Positions 36,549 through 47,163 are shown, counted from the stretch's first letter. The stretch: DNA of 64,000 bases from Rhizobium sp. CCGE531 (GCF_003627795.1 NZ_CP032684.1:473001-537000), one strand, 5' to 3'. The notes: generated from the sequence alone by a model not told the origin. Translations and numbers: made by a program.

Positions 36549-37925
36549 CTATTCCGAGGTGAGATCCGCGAGAAAGGTCTCGCACCAATGCGATACGTCG
36601 TTCTCGAGCAGGTGATCCATCATGCCGCGCCAACGCTCCTGCCGTTCCTGCAGCGGCATGTTGACGGCCCGCGCAAGGGCGTTCGCCGTGCCGTCGACAT
36701 CATAGGGATTGACCAGCAGGGCGCTCTTCAGCTCGCGCGCCGCACCCGCAAAGCGTGAGAGCACCAATACTCCCGGGTTTTCCGGATCCTGCGCGGCGAC
36801 ATATTCCTTGGCGACCAGGTTCATGCCATCACGCAGCGGCGTCACCAGCCCGACCTTGGCGAGCCGGTAGAGGCCCGCCAGTATCGGGCGGCTGATCGAG
36901 CGGTTGATGTAGCGGATGGGCACCCAGTCGACCGTGCCGATCGCACCGTTGACCCGGCCGGCCTGTTCGGCAACCGCATGCTGCATCGCCTCATATTCCG
37001 GCACTTCGGAGCGCGATTTCGGCGTGATCTGCAGATATGTGACGCTGCGCTGGTGGGCGGGGTTGTTGGTGATGAAGCGTTCGAAGGCGTCGATGCGCTG
37101 CGTGATGCCCTTGGAATAATCAAGCCGGTCGACACCGAGGATCAGGTCGCGGCCTTCGATGCTTTTGCGCACCCTGTGCACCATGCTGTGCGATGCGGCC
37201 CTGCGGGCGAATTCGGCAAAGCCCGCCGTCTCTATGCCGATCGAATAGGCGCCGCCGCGAAAATCATGGCCGTGAGCGTTGAAATGGCCGGGGCTTTTCT
37301 CGATGCCCATGCCTTCGCGTTTCAGGCAGCCGGCGAAGTTTTCAAGATCGTATTTGGTTTGGAAGCCGAGGAGATCATAGGAAGAAAGGCCGCGCATGAT
37401 CTCCTCATGCACCGGCATGGCGAGCACGACGTCTGCCGGCGGCCAGGGAATGTGCAGAAAGAAACCGATGCGGTTCTTCAGCCCCATCTGCCGCAGCTCC
37501 GCCGCCAGCGGGATGAGATGGTAATCATGCACCCAGATAATATCGTCCGGCTCCACCAGCGGAGCAAGGCGATGGGCGAAGAAGCGGTTGACGCGGAAAT
37601 AACCGGTCATTTCCTTGCGGGCGTATTCGGCAAGGTCGAGCCGGTAGTGGCAGATAGGCCAGAGCACGCGATTGGCAAAGCCCTGATAATATTCCTCGAC
37701 GTCGGTCTGGGTCAGATCGCTCAGCGCATAGGTGATATTGCCGTCCTGCGTCATCTGCAGCGGTTCTGGCTCGATGTCGCCGCTCGATTTGCCGGACCAG
37801 CCCATCCAGATGCCGCCGCGCTCGGCAAGGGCAGCCTGCAGCGCCACGGCAAGACCGCCCGCGGCTGCCGCGCCCTTGTGATCGGGTACGGAAACGCGGT
37901 TGGAAACGATGATGAGACGACTCAA
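36549..37925 (-). CDS. otsA: Trehalose-6-phosphate synthase, TTG start
   Basis: A 458-residue GT20 enzyme making trehalose-6-phosphate from UDP-glucose and glucose-6-phosphate. Key parts: [68 protein letters not shown] and [19 protein letters not shown] start at TTG 37925, 4-5 bases after AAGGAAG, giving the usual [10 protein letters not shown]; no ATG fits. Osmoprotectant synthesis; otsB lies upstream, separated by a palindromic repeat. Confidence 0.95.
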   Translation of the reverse strand: MSRLIIVSNRVSVPDHKGAAAAGGLAVALQAALAERGGIWMGWSGKSSGDIEPEPLQMTQDGNITYALSDLTQTDVEEYYQGFANRVLWPICHYRLDLAEYARKEMTGYFRVNRFFAHRLAPLVEPDDIIWVHDYHLIPLAAELRQMGLKNRIGFFLHIPWPPADVVLAMPVHEEIMRGLSSYDLLGFQTKYDLENFAGCLKREGMGIEKSPGHFNAHGHDFRGGAYSIGIETAGFAEFARRAASHSMVHRVRKSIEGRDLILGVDRLDYSKGITQRIDAFERFITNNPAHQRSVTYLQITPKSRSEVPEYEAMQHAVAEQAGRVNGAIGTVDWVPIRYINRSISRPILAGLYRLAKVGLVTPLRDGMNLVAKEYVAAQDPENPGVLVLSRFAGAARELKSALLVNPYDVDGTANALARAVNMPLQERQERWRGMMDHLLENDVSHWCETFLADLTSE

Positions 37926-37950
37926 GGTTACTTCCTTTCGAGAAGGCCAA

Positions 37951-37995
37951 AGCAATTCCAGGAAAAGTGCGCAGCGGTTTTCCGCTCGGAATTGC
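37951..37995. repeat. Short palindromic repeat between otsB and otsA
   Basis: Begins AGCAATTCCAGGAAAAGTGC and ends with GGAATTGC; same family as the copies at 5449-5494 and 43971-44016. Located just upstream of the otsA ribosome site, so it could form a hairpin in the otsBA message. Confidence 0.75.
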
Positions 37996-38035
37996 GGGAA
38001 ATAAGAAGCTGGAGGGCGCCGTAGTGATCGACGGA

Positions 38036-38830
38036 TTACTTGACGAGCGTTGCCAGCACGTCCCTTAAACGCGCAGGCGAGCCAATGGATGCACGCGCCA
38101 ATGTTTTTCCACTGCCTTCGCCGACGCGGACGGATTGGCCGCCGAGACGGTTGGCAGCGGCAAACATCGTCTCGTCGGTCACGTCGTCGCCGATCGCGAC
38201 CGGACGGCGTCCTTCGAAGGGAGCTTCGGCAAGAAATGCCTCGACGGCATGTCCCTTGCTGGCATGGGCAGGGCAGATTTCGATCACCATCTTGCCGCGT
38301 TGAAGGTTCCAGTCGGGACCGGCCTCCTCCAGATGGCGTTGCATGGCCTCGCCGATCTTCACCTCGTATGCAGGTGCATGCCGGAAGTGAACTGCGACTG
38401 CTGCCCCCTTATCCTCGACGATAGCGCCGGGCCAGGCCATGGCTTCATGCTGGATGACCTGCTTCATCTCCTGGAAGGCTGGCGGAATATGCGCGCGCCG
38501 CAGCCGTCCGCCTGCATCGCGCCGCTCCGCGCCATGCAGGCCGGCAATAGGGAAGTGGAAGGGCGCAAAGAGCGGATCGACGAATTCGATGGCGCGACCC
38601 GTCACCAATGCCAGCGCGCCGCCGAGCTGGCGGGAAAGCGCATGAAGGGTTCCGGGGAGATAATCCGGGACGACGATCGCCTCCGGCCTTTCGGCAAGAT
38701 CGAGCAAGGTTCCGTCTATATCGAGGAACAGCGCCCAGTCCTGCGGATACAATGAGAGCGCGGTAAGGGCCGGCTCGTTCAGCGGCCTCGGCTTGGCGTC
38801 ACCCTGTTCGGGCTGTTCCTGAGAAGACAT
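38036..38830 (-). CDS. otsB: Trehalose-6-phosphate phosphatase
   Basis: A 264-residue HAD-superfamily phosphatase. Motif I is ALFLDIDGTLLDLAERP (catalytic Asp pair), motif II ALVTGRAI, and motif IV PVAIGDDVTDETMFAAA. It completes trehalose synthesis begun by OtsA. Here otsB precedes otsA, 110 bp apart on the same strand, most likely one operon. Confidence 0.95.
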   Translation of the reverse strand: MSSQEQPEQGDAKPRPLNEPALTALSLYPQDWALFLDIDGTLLDLAERPEAIVVPDYLPGTLHALSRQLGGALALVTGRAIEFVDPLFAPFHFPIAGLHGAERRDAGGRLRRAHIPPAFQEMKQVIQHEAMAWPGAIVEDKGAAVAVHFRHAPAYEVKIGEAMQRHLEEAGPDWNLQRGKMVIEICPAHASKGHAVEAFLAEAPFEGRRPVAIGDDVTDETMFAAANRLGGQSVRVGEGSGKTLARASIGSPARLRDVLATLVK

Positions 38831-38890
38831 GCTGGGTTAGCTAAGGCGCTCTTCTCGTTTGGCAAGGAAAAAAACGAACGGCTGAAAATC

Positions 38891-38917
38891 AAAAGGGGCC
38901 GCCTTAAGCGACCCCCC
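38891..38917 (-). terminator. Terminator of the small transcript upstream of otsB
   Basis: Minus-strand hairpin with G/C arms (GGGGTCGC with GCGGCCCC, one bulge) followed by TTTTGATTTT. It lies between the 24-codon frame and otsB and would end a transcript of roughly 170 nt. Confidence 0.7.
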
Positions 38918-38972
38918 ATGAGCTTTGGCCCGTAACTGGCCTGAAGCGGCAAACGCTTCGGGAAGGTGTTGA

Positions 38973-39047
38973 TCAGCGCGAGGGCTGCCTCGCAACGTTC
39001 ACAACCATTTCCATGCCGTATACAAAGACCGAAATCTCACTAGACAT
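38973..39047 (-). CDS. Possible 24-residue small protein or leader within a small RNA
   Basis: ATG at 39047 follows AAGGAAGGTGATCC, one of the strongest Shine-Dalgarno sequences in the window. The peptide begins MSSEISVFVYGMEMVVNV and stops at TGA 38973-38975. A terminator lies 55 bp further on. It may be a leader peptide, a genuine microprotein, or the translated part of a small regulatory RNA. No function can be assigned. Confidence 0.5.
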   Translation of the reverse strand: MSSEISVFVYGMEMVVNVARQPSR

Positions 39048-39090
39048 TGGATCACCTTCCTTTCGTTACGTTTCAGACGAGACAAACGTA

Positions 39091-39104
39091 GCTCAAATTT
39101 GAGC
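39091..39104. promoter_or_regulatory. Perfect 14-bp palindrome upstream of the small gene
   Basis: GCTCAAATTTGAGC, centred about 50 bp upstream of the 24-codon frame, where a promoter would lie. It has the look of an operator. Inference from symmetry and place only. Confidence 0.4.
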
Positions 39105-39380
39105 CGATGCAAGAGGCGCGGCCTTGGAGAGCTTCACACTTATTGTCGCACTGAAATGTCTTGGCCGGCCACGTCCTGGGCCAAAACCCTGTCGCGGCGG
39201 GGTTCACGATGAAAATGTTGCGATGCAGAATGTGATCGGACGAAGCGTCAAATATCTGTCATCTTGCGCGTCACGGAATGGAAAATTAAGACTTTATTAC
39301 CCATTCCGCATAAACAATCGTCCAAGATTTGCCATTCTCCCGCGGGACAGGAACACAGCGGGAATCGGAGTGAGAGACGC
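39105..39380. other. Non-coding region upstream of the amidotransferase gene
   Basis: About 275 bp without a credible gene; together with the small transcript it makes up the 550-bp gap between otsB and the amidotransferase. It presumably holds the latter's promoter. Confidence 0.4.
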
Positions 39381-40196
39381 ATGTGTCGCTGGGCAGCTTA
39401 TCGTGGAGACCCCCTCTATCTGGAGGAGCTGGTGTCTTCGCCCGCCCACTCCCTGATCGAACAATCCCATTGCGCCACGCGCGCCAAGACGGCGACCAAT
39501 GGTGATGGTTTCGGCATCGCCTGGTACGGCGATCGGCCGGAACCGGGCCGCTACCGCGATATCCTGCCGGCCTGGTCCGATTGCAATCTGAAGAGCCTGG
39601 CGCGGCAGATCCGCTCGCCGCTCTTCCTCGCCCATGTCCGCGCGGCCACCGGCGGCGGCACGCGGCGCGACAATTGCCATCCCTTCGTCTTCGAGAACTG
39701 GTCGTTCCAGCACAATGGCCAGATTTCCAATTTCGACCGTTTGCGCCGGCCGATGGAAGCGATGCTCGACGACCGGCTGTTCCATGCGCGCAGCGGCACG
39801 ACCGATTCCGAGCTTCTGTTCCTGCTGGCGATGCAGTTCGGCCTGATGACGAACCCGACCGCGGCGATAGCTCAGACCATCGGCTTCGTCGAAGGGCTGT
39901 CGCTGCATTTGATCGGCTCGGTGCTGGTGCGCTTCACCGCAGCCTTTTCCGATGGCAAGTCGCTTTATGCCATCCGCTATGCGACCGACCGCAAGGCGCC
40001 GACGCTCTATGCCTCGCCGGTCGGCTTAGGGTATTGCCTCGTGTCCGAGCCCTTGAACGACGATGTCGATGCCTGGCGCGAAATTCCCGATGGCAGTGCC
40101 GTCTTGATCGACGATAGCGGCGTTCATGTCACGCCCTTCCAGCCGGAAGAGCGTGCGCCCGCCGAGCGATTGCCGGTAGCCGCTATCCCTGCCTGA
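39381..40196 (+). CDS. Class II glutamine amidotransferase (YafJ-like)
   Basis: A 271-residue Ntn hydrolase. After removal of Met1 the catalytic residue would be Cys2 (MCRWAAYRGDPLYLEELV). Further signs: GDGFGIAWYGDRPEPGRYRD, FLAHVRAATGG, NCHPFVFENWSFQHNGQISNF and SGTTDSELLFLL. Related proteins include YafJ and EgtC (ergothioneine synthesis), but no egtB/D genes are in the window, so the generic name is safer. Confidence 0.88.
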   Translation: MCRWAAYRGDPLYLEELVSSPAHSLIEQSHCATRAKTATNGDGFGIAWYGDRPEPGRYRDILPAWSDCNLKSLARQIRSPLFLAHVRAATGGGTRRDNCHPFVFENWSFQHNGQISNFDRLRRPMEAMLDDRLFHARSGTTDSELLFLLAMQFGLMTNPTAAIAQTIGFVEGLSLHLIGSVLVRFTAAFSDGKSLYAIRYATDRKAPTLYASPVGLGYCLVSEPLNDDVDAWREIPDGSAVLIDDSGVHVTPFQPEERAPAERLPVAAIPA

Positions 40197-41394
40197 ATTG
40201 TGCTGATATCAGCGCCGCGAGCCGTGCCGCCACCTCATCCTTGTCGAGATCGGGCCACTGTTCGACGCCGTGGTGACTGACGATCTTCACGCGGTTCCGC
40301 GTGCCGCCCATGATGCCGGTCGCGGGTGAGACGTCGTTGGCGACGATGAAGTCCGCACCCTTGCGCTCCAGCTTCGCGCGGGCATTGCTCTCGATATCTT
40401 GCGTTTCGGCGGCAAAGCCGATGACGAGCTTCGGCCGCTGCGTATGATGACCGACGGTCTTCAGAATGTCGGGGTTTTCGGTGAGAGCCAATGTCGGGAT
40501 CGATTCGCCCGGATGCTTCTTGATTTTCTGGTCGGAGGCAGAGGCGACGCGCCAGTCCGCGACCGCGGCCACCATCACGGCAATATCGACGGGCAGGGCG
40601 GCAAGCACGGCGTCGCGCATTTCGTCCGCCCGCTCGACATGGATGACATTAAGACCGACCGGGTCGGGTATGGTCACCGGGCCGGACACGAGGGTGACGT
40701 CGGCGCCGAGTGCCGCAAGGGCCGCCGCGATGGCATGGCCCTGCCGGCCGGACGAGCGGTTGGCGATGTAGCGCACCGGATCGATCGGCTCATGCGTTGG
40801 GCCGGAGGTGACGACCGCCTTCTTGCCGGCGAGCGGCTTGGCACCGTCATCCAGCCGTCTCTCGGCCGCCGCGACGATATCGAGCGGTTCCGCCATCCGG
40901 CCTGCGCCGTTCTCGCCGCTCTCGGCCATTTCGCCGGTCATCGGACCGACAAAGGCAACGCCGTCACCGCGTAGCATCTCGACATTCCGCCTGGTCGCCG
41001 GATGCGCCCACATCTTCGGGTTCATGGCGGGTGCGGCGAGCACAGGCCGGTCCGTGGCAAGCAATATGGTCGAGGCAAGATCGTCCGCCAGCCCGTTTGC
41101 CATCTTGGCAAGCAGATCGGCTGTCGCCGGCGCGATCAGCACGAGATCGCAATCGCGCGCCAGCCTGATGTGGCCGACATCCTGCTCGTCCTGACGCGAA
41201 AACAGATCGGTAAAGACATGGTCGGTGGCAAGCGCGCCGACGGCAAGCGGCGTGATGAACTCCTGCGCGCCCGATGTCATGACGGGCCGCACACTCGCGC
41301 CGCGCTCGCGCAGCCGGCGAATGAGATCGAGGCTCTTATAGGCCGCGATGCCGCCGGAGATGATGAGAAGGATGCGCTTTCCTGCGAGAACCAT
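40183..41394 (-). CDS. coaBC: Bifunctional phosphopantothenoylcysteine decarboxylase / phosphopantothenate-cysteine ligase
   Basis: A 403-residue two-domain enzyme of coenzyme A synthesis. The flavin CoaC domain (1-185) starts KRILLIISGGIAAYKSLDLIRRLRERG and has APAMNPKMWAHPATRRN. The CoaB domain (190-403) has VVTSGPTHEPIDPVRYIANRSSGRQGHAIA and the K-rich segment ASDQKIKKHPGE. Its end overlaps the amidotransferase 3' end by 14 bp (convergent). Confidence 0.96.
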   Translation of the reverse strand: MVLAGKRILLIISGGIAAYKSLDLIRRLRERGASVRPVMTSGAQEFITPLAVGALATDHVFTDLFSRQDEQDVGHIRLARDCDLVLIAPATADLLAKMANGLADDLASTILLATDRPVLAAPAMNPKMWAHPATRRNVEMLRGDGVAFVGPMTGEMAESGENGAGRMAEPLDIVAAAERRLDDGAKPLAGKKAVVTSGPTHEPIDPVRYIANRSSGRQGHAIAAALAALGADVTLVSGPVTIPDPVGLNVIHVERADEMRDAVLAALPVDIAVMVAAVADWRVASASDQKIKKHPGESIPTLALTENPDILKTVGHHTQRPKLVIGFAAETQDIESNARAKLERKGADFIVANDVSPATGIMGGTRNRVKIVSHHGVEQWPDLDKDEVAARLAALISAQFRQG

Positions 41395-41598
41395 GCCTGA
41401 ACCCGTCGCCTGTTCTTTTGCCCATAAGCCTAAGCCTTTGGCGTGTCATAGGCAATCGCGGCATTGCGCTGTCATGGTTGTAATCGTCCGGCCGCCCCAT
41501 TTCCCGCGGGCGATCACGGAAACCTCACGCCCTTGTCATTTGCGGGCGCCTTCCATCTCGACAAATCTGAACACGTTAACGTTCGAAGGAGTAACGCC

Positions 41599-42054
41599 TT
41601 GAAACTGATGAAAGTCGCGATGATCGCCCTGCCAATCATGGCTGCCGCCATGCCGGCCCTTGCCGAGCGTGCCTATTCGCCGCAGGAGCTGAAGAACAAG
41701 GAGATCGTTCTGGATTTCTACCAGAAGGCGCTGAACGACAAGGACTTCGACGCGGCCTCCAAATATCTTGGCAAATACATCCAGCACAATCCTCTTGCCG
41801 CCGATGGTCCCGAAGGCCTGCGCGGTTTCCTTGACTATCTGAAGAAAAACTATCCGCAGTCGAAGAGCGAGATCAAGCGCGTGATGGTCGATGGCGATTA
41901 CGTGATCCTGCGCGTCCACGCCGTTCGCCAGCCGGGTGATCGCGGCAGCGCTATCGTCGATATCTTCCGCGTCGAGGACAACAAGATTCAGGAACATTGG
42001 GACTCGGTGCAGCCGATCCCCGAGAAATCAATGAACAATAATACGATGTTCTGA
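41599..42054 (+). CDS. Exported NTF2/SnoaL-like protein, TTG start
   Basis: A 151-residue protein: signal peptide (about 1-22, ending PALA) then a SnoaL-like domain, ELKNKEIVLDFYQKALNDKDFDAASKYLGKYIQHNPLAADG and VHAVRQPGDRGSAIVDIFRVEDNKIQEHWDSVQPIP. TTG at 41599 is 7 bases after AAGGAG; the next ATG (41608) is too far. Function unknown; related proteins are often called polyketide-cyclase-like. Confidence 0.85.
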   Translation: MKLMKVAMIALPIMAAAMPALAERAYSPQELKNKEIVLDFYQKALNDKDFDAASKYLGKYIQHNPLAADGPEGLRGFLDYLKKNYPQSKSEIKRVMVDGDYVILRVHAVRQPGDRGSAIVDIFRVEDNKIQEHWDSVQPIPEKSMNNNTMF

Positions 42055-42060
42055 GTGGAA

Positions 42061-42156
42061 GGGCCGCTGGGGAAATAGGATCCGCGGCCCGTCCTAATTC
42101 ATTCAAAGCATTCCAGCGACATGATCCCGCAACCAACTCATGTTTTGCGGGATCAT
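42061..42156. terminator. Two hairpins between convergent genes
   Basis: First: GGGCCGC 42061-42067 with GCGGCCC 42084-42090. Second: a perfect 12-bp stem, 42121-42132 with 42145-42156. They separate the NTF2-like gene (plus) from the SDR gene (minus) and probably stop transcription both ways, although neither has a long T run. Confidence 0.6.
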
Positions 42157-42188
42157 TTCGGCGACGATAATTGCGCCGTGAAGGGCCA

Positions 42189-42953
42189 TCAGGTACGCGT
42201 GATCGACAGGCCGCCGTCGACGAGCGAAGCCGTGCCGGTGACGAAGCTTGCGTCATCGGAGGCGAGGTAGAGGACCGAGCGAGCAATCTCTTCGGGGCCA
42301 GCGACGCGCTTCAGTGCATGCAGATTGGTTACGAAGGCCTGCTTGTCGGCCGTGTCGTTCATTTCGCGATACATATCGGTATCAACAGCGCCTGGCAGTA
42401 TGGCATTGACGCGCACATTCTGCGGGCCAAACTCGGCGGCGAGTGTTTGCGTCAAGCCGATCAGGCCGGATTTGCTGGCGGCATAGGCGGCAACGCCCGG
42501 GAAGCCGACGGTATGGCCGACAAAGGTCGACGTGAAAATCACAGAACCGCCGCCATGCTTGATCATTTCGCCGATCTGGTGTTTTGCAGCCAGGAACGAT
42601 GCGGTGAGGTTGATCGCCAGCGCTTCGGCAAAGCCTGCCTCTGAAACCTCGGTGCTGGGACCGGCCTCGCCGAGCGTGCCGGCATTGTTGAAGGCAATAT
42701 CGAGCTTGCCGTAGCGCTCGATCGCAAGGGCGACCAGCGCCTTGTGGTAGTCTTCCGAGCGTACGTCGCCAGCCAACACGGCTGCTTCACCGCCGGCGGC
42801 TTTGATCTCAGCGGCAAGGCTTTCCAGTTCTGCGGTGCGGCGCGCGCCGACGACAACCTTGGCGCCTTCGGCGGCGAAGAGTTTTGCTGTGGCGCGGCCG
42901 ATGCCGGAGCTTGCGCCGGTGACGATTGCGACTTTTCCATTCAAGCGGTTCAT
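42189..42953 (-). CDS. Short-chain dehydrogenase/reductase (classical SDR)
   Basis: A 254-residue protein: KVAIVTGASSGIGRATAKLFA (cofactor loop), NNAGTLGE, the catalytic Ser...YAASKSG (Tyr-Lys) and the closing LASDDASFVTGTASLVDGG. Cofactor preference is probably NADP (Arg after strand 2: VVVGARRTAEL). Substrate unknown. ATG at 42953 has AGGAG. Divergent from a LysR regulator. Confidence 0.93.
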   Translation of the reverse strand: MNRLNGKVAIVTGASSGIGRATAKLFAAEGAKVVVGARRTAELESLAAEIKAAGGEAAVLAGDVRSEDYHKALVALAIERYGKLDIAFNNAGTLGEAGPSTEVSEAGFAEALAINLTASFLAAKHQIGEMIKHGGGSVIFTSTFVGHTVGFPGVAAYAASKSGLIGLTQTLAAEFGPQNVRVNAILPGAVDTDMYREMNDTADKQAFVTNLHALKRVAGPEEIARSVLYLASDDASFVTGTASLVDGGLSITRT

Positions 42954-43021
42954 TGTTCCATCTCCTGTGTGGGAACGTGTCTTTCGGGGTGTCCGATACG
43001 TGGAAGATGGCCTTTTCCGAT

Positions 43022-43072
43022 CGTTCGGATTAGTCTGCAAATGGTGGAATTCGAATTCGGAGTTTCCGAACG
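43022..43072. promoter_or_regulatory. Inverted repeats in the SDR/LysR divergent region
   Basis: CGTTCGGA at 43022-43029 pairs with TCCGAACG at 43065-43072, flanking a central palindrome GAATTCGAATTC at 43047-43058. Immediately before the LysR start; plausible operator for that regulator. Confidence 0.45.
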
Positions 43073-44029
43073 ATGCTGAAGATCGACGGGATCGTGACAT
43101 TCGTGACTGTAGCCGAGGCCGGCTCGATCAGCGAGGCGGCGCGACGCCTGCGCCTGTCGAAATCCGTCGTCAGCGAGCGCCTGTCGGAAATGGAGAAAGC
43201 ACTGGGGGCAACCCTGCTTCACCGCACGACCCGCAAGCTGACCTTGACGGAGGACGGCACCGCTTTTCTGCAGCGCGCCACCCGTATCGCGCAGGAGGTG
43301 CGCGAGGCCGCAGCCGATCTCGCCGAGCGGCGCGGCATGCTGATGGGACCGTTGCGCATTGCCGCACCCGTCACCTTCGGCCGCATGCATCTGGGGCCTG
43401 CCCTCTATCCGTTTCTCGCTGAGCATCCGGAAATCGAACTGACGCTCGATCTCGACGACCGCCGGGTCGATGCGGCCTCGGATGGCTATGACGCGATCAT
43501 TCGCCACGGCTTGATTGCGGACTCGCGCCTTGTCGCATGGAAGCTTGCCCGCAGCCGCCGTCTTCTCGTGGCCTCGCCGGATTATCTGATGCGTCACGGC
43601 AAGCCCTCCTCTCTGGCCAACCTCGAGAATCATCGTGGTATTTTCTACACGAATCGCGGCGTGGCTGACTGGCGTTTTCAGGGGCCGGAAGGCGCCATCG
43701 TCATTAAGGGAACGCTGGCATTGGGCGTGAACAATGGCGATGTCCTCCACGATGCAGCCATTGCCGGCCTTGGCATTGCCTTGCTGCCGACTTTCATTGC
43801 GGGGCCTTCGGTGAGGGAGGGGCGCCTTGTCGAAATCGATGTCGGCTATCGGCCGGAGCCGGAGTTCATTTTCATGGCCCATCCGGAGGGGCGCAACCCC
43901 TCGGCCAAGCTCCGCGCGATGGCCGATCACCTGAAGAAGGCCTTTGGCGATCCGCCTTATTGGGAGCGGGAGCAATTCCAGCAAAAGTGTGAAACGGTTT
44001 TGCGTCCGGAATTGCGTGAAAACAAATAG
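43073..44029 (+). CDS. LysR-family regulator whose C-terminus is encoded by a repeat element
   Basis: A 318-residue LTTR: HTH GIVTFVTVAEAGSISEAARRLRLSKSVVSERLSEMEKALG and a substrate-binding-like domain. Normal family length would end near AMADHLKKAFGDPPYW. The last 20 or so residues (EREQFQQKCETVLRPELREN...) come from a palindromic repeat at 43971-44016 that runs into the frame. Likely regulates the divergent SDR gene. Confidence 0.9.
   Translation: MLKIDGIVTFVTVAEAGSISEAARRLRLSKSVVSERLSEMEKALGATLLHRTTRKLTLTEDGTAFLQRATRIAQEVREAAADLAERRGMLMGPLRIAAPVTFGRMHLGPALYPFLAEHPEIELTLDLDDRRVDAASDGYDAIIRHGLIADSRLVAWKLARSRRLLVASPDYLMRHGKPSSLANLENHRGIFYTNRGVADWRFQGPEGAIVIKGTLALGVNNGDVLHDAAIAGLGIALLPTFIAGPSVREGRLVEIDVGYRPEPEFIFMAHPEGRNPSAKLRAMADHLKKAFGDPPYWEREQFQQKCETVLRPELRENK
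43971..44016. repeat. Palindromic repeat inside the 3' end of a LysR gene
   Basis: Starts AGCAATTCCAGCAAAAGTGTG and ends GGAATTGCG; third copy of the family at 5449 and 37951. Here it is read as protein. Confidence 0.8.
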
Positions 44030-44037
44030 CTACCTGA

Positions 44038-44913
44038 CTAGGCAATCAGACTCATGAGATTGGCGATAACAGGCGAACGCTGTGCCTTGAGGCTGGCAAG
44101 ACCCAGCCGTGCCACGACCGGCGGCCCGTCGATCTGCCTATAGGCAACGCCATCGAGCTTGATCTGCGCGATCGACGCCGGAACGATGGAAACACCCAGA
44201 TTGGCGGCAACGAGATTGACGACGGATGGGATCTGCGGCGCTTCCTGCGTCACCACGAGCTCGAAGCCTGCCTCGCGACAAGCGGCGACGATATCGTCAT
44301 AGAGACTGAGCCCCACCATGCGCGGAAAGAGGATGAAGGGCTCGCCGGCCAAGGCCGCGATCGGCACGCGCTCTTTCTTCGCCAGCGGATGATGTGCCGG
44401 CAGCGCGATCAGCATCTGTTCGTCGGCAAAGCGCTTCAGGCGCACATCCCGCGGATCTTCCAGGCCGGGGCGAATGAAGGCCGCGTCGATCTCGCCGCGC
44501 ATCAGCCCCTCCATCAGCGCATTGGTGTTCATTTCGGTCAACGACAGCCGCACCTCAGGCCATTGCCCCCGAAACTCGCGGATCGTTGCCGTGACGATGG
44601 TGTTGAAGGCGGAAGAGGCGGTAAAGCCGAGCGAGAGGCGGCCGATTTCGCCGCGATTGGCGCGCTGGGCGGCGAGCTTTGCCTTTTCCGCCGCATCGAT
44701 CGCCATTCTTGCTTCAGTGAGAAAGGCCTCGCCGGCGGCCGTCAGCTCCGCGCCATGCGGCACGCGGTGGAACAGTTGCGCGCCCACCTCGTTTTCCAGG
44801 TCCCGGATCTGCTGGCTGAGCGGCGGCTGGCCGATCCCGAGGTTGGCGGCCGCACGGGTGAAGTTTCCCGCTTCCGCGAGCGCCAGAAAATAGCGGATAT
44901 GACGCAGCTCCAT
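44038..44913 (-). CDS. LysR-family regulator
   Basis: A 291-residue LTTR of the CbbR/BenM-like group: MELRHIRYFLALAEAGNFTRAAANLGIGQPPLSQQIRDLENEVG, then a ligand domain (about 90-290). It is divergent from an MFS transporter and probably regulates it. ATG at 44913 is preceded by GGAG; a TTG four codons upstream is less likely. Confidence 0.93.
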   Translation of the reverse strand: MELRHIRYFLALAEAGNFTRAAANLGIGQPPLSQQIRDLENEVGAQLFHRVPHGAELTAAGEAFLTEARMAIDAAEKAKLAAQRANRGEIGRLSLGFTASSAFNTIVTATIREFRGQWPEVRLSLTEMNTNALMEGLMRGEIDAAFIRPGLEDPRDVRLKRFADEQMLIALPAHHPLAKKERVPIAALAGEPFILFPRMVGLSLYDDIVAACREAGFELVVTQEAPQIPSVVNLVAANLGVSIVPASIAQIKLDGVAYRQIDGPPVVARLGLASLKAQRSPVIANLMSLIA

Positions 44914-45010
44914 CGCTATCTCCAAAAGCTATTGAGATCGCCTGTTCCATATATTGGACTAATGAAGCGGACCTGACTAGATTCCAGGGCAAGAAAGGTT
45001 GGGTGCCCTC

Positions 45011-46695
<1,685 letters not shown>

Positions 46696-46780
46696 GATTG
46701 TCCATCCGGCTAACGAATCGCTTTCTGTCCTAGCATGCCCATGAATGCGTCTGCTTGACTCCCGGAATTTCAACCTATAT

Positions 46781-46812
46781 TAAACCAATAAGTTAATTAA
46801 CTTTCTGGTTTA
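46781..46812. promoter_or_regulatory. Large palindromic operator in front of the ArsR-family gene
   Basis: A near-perfect 32-bp palindrome: outer arms TAAACCA and TGGTTTA enclose the perfect core AAGTTAATTAACTT, with only two non-pairing dinucleotides. It ends 10 bp before the regulator's ATG. This is the expected site and size for autorepression by a dimeric ArsR-type protein. Confidence 0.75.
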
Positions 46813-46821
46813 TCAAGCGGC

Positions 46822-47163
46822 ATGGACACATTGAGCATCACCCTTTCGGCCCTCGCCGATCCGACCCGTCGGGCGATCCTGGCGCGTCTGGCGACTGGCG
46901 AGGCATCCGTCTCCGAACTTGCCGAACCTTTCGACATGTCGCTGGTCGCCGTCTCCAAGCATCTGAAGGTGCTGGAAAGAGCAGGCCTGATCTCGAAGGG
47001 TAGGGAGGCGCAGTGGCGACCCTGCCGGCTGGAGCCCAAGCCGCTCCGGCAGGTGGATGACTGGCTGGAAAGCTACCGGCAATTCTGGAACGACAATCTC
47101 GATCGCCTGGAAGCCTATGCGGCGCTATTGCAAAAAGGAGGAAAGAATGATCCCAGCAACTGA
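46822..47163 (+). CDS. ArsR-family winged-helix regulator
   Basis: A 113-residue protein: MDTLSITLSALADPTRRAILARLATGEASVSELAEPF, then the recognition helix MSLVAVSKHLKVLERAGLISKGREAQWRPCRL. No metal-binding cysteine cluster of classical ArsR is seen; this subgroup usually sits with SRPBCC (AHSA1) genes, as here. It probably represses its own operon at the palindrome just upstream. The 3' end overlaps the next gene by 17 bp. Confidence 0.93.
   Translation: MDTLSITLSALADPTRRAILARLATGEASVSELAEPFDMSLVAVSKHLKVLERAGLISKGREAQWRPCRLEPKPLRQVDDWLESYRQFWNDNLDRLEAYAALLQKGGKNDPSN

Noticed and set aside
39381..40196. EgtC (ergothioneine biosynthesis amidohydrolase)
   Set aside because: Class II amidotransferase fold fits, but no egtB or egtD is in the window and the general YafJ-like features explain it equally well.
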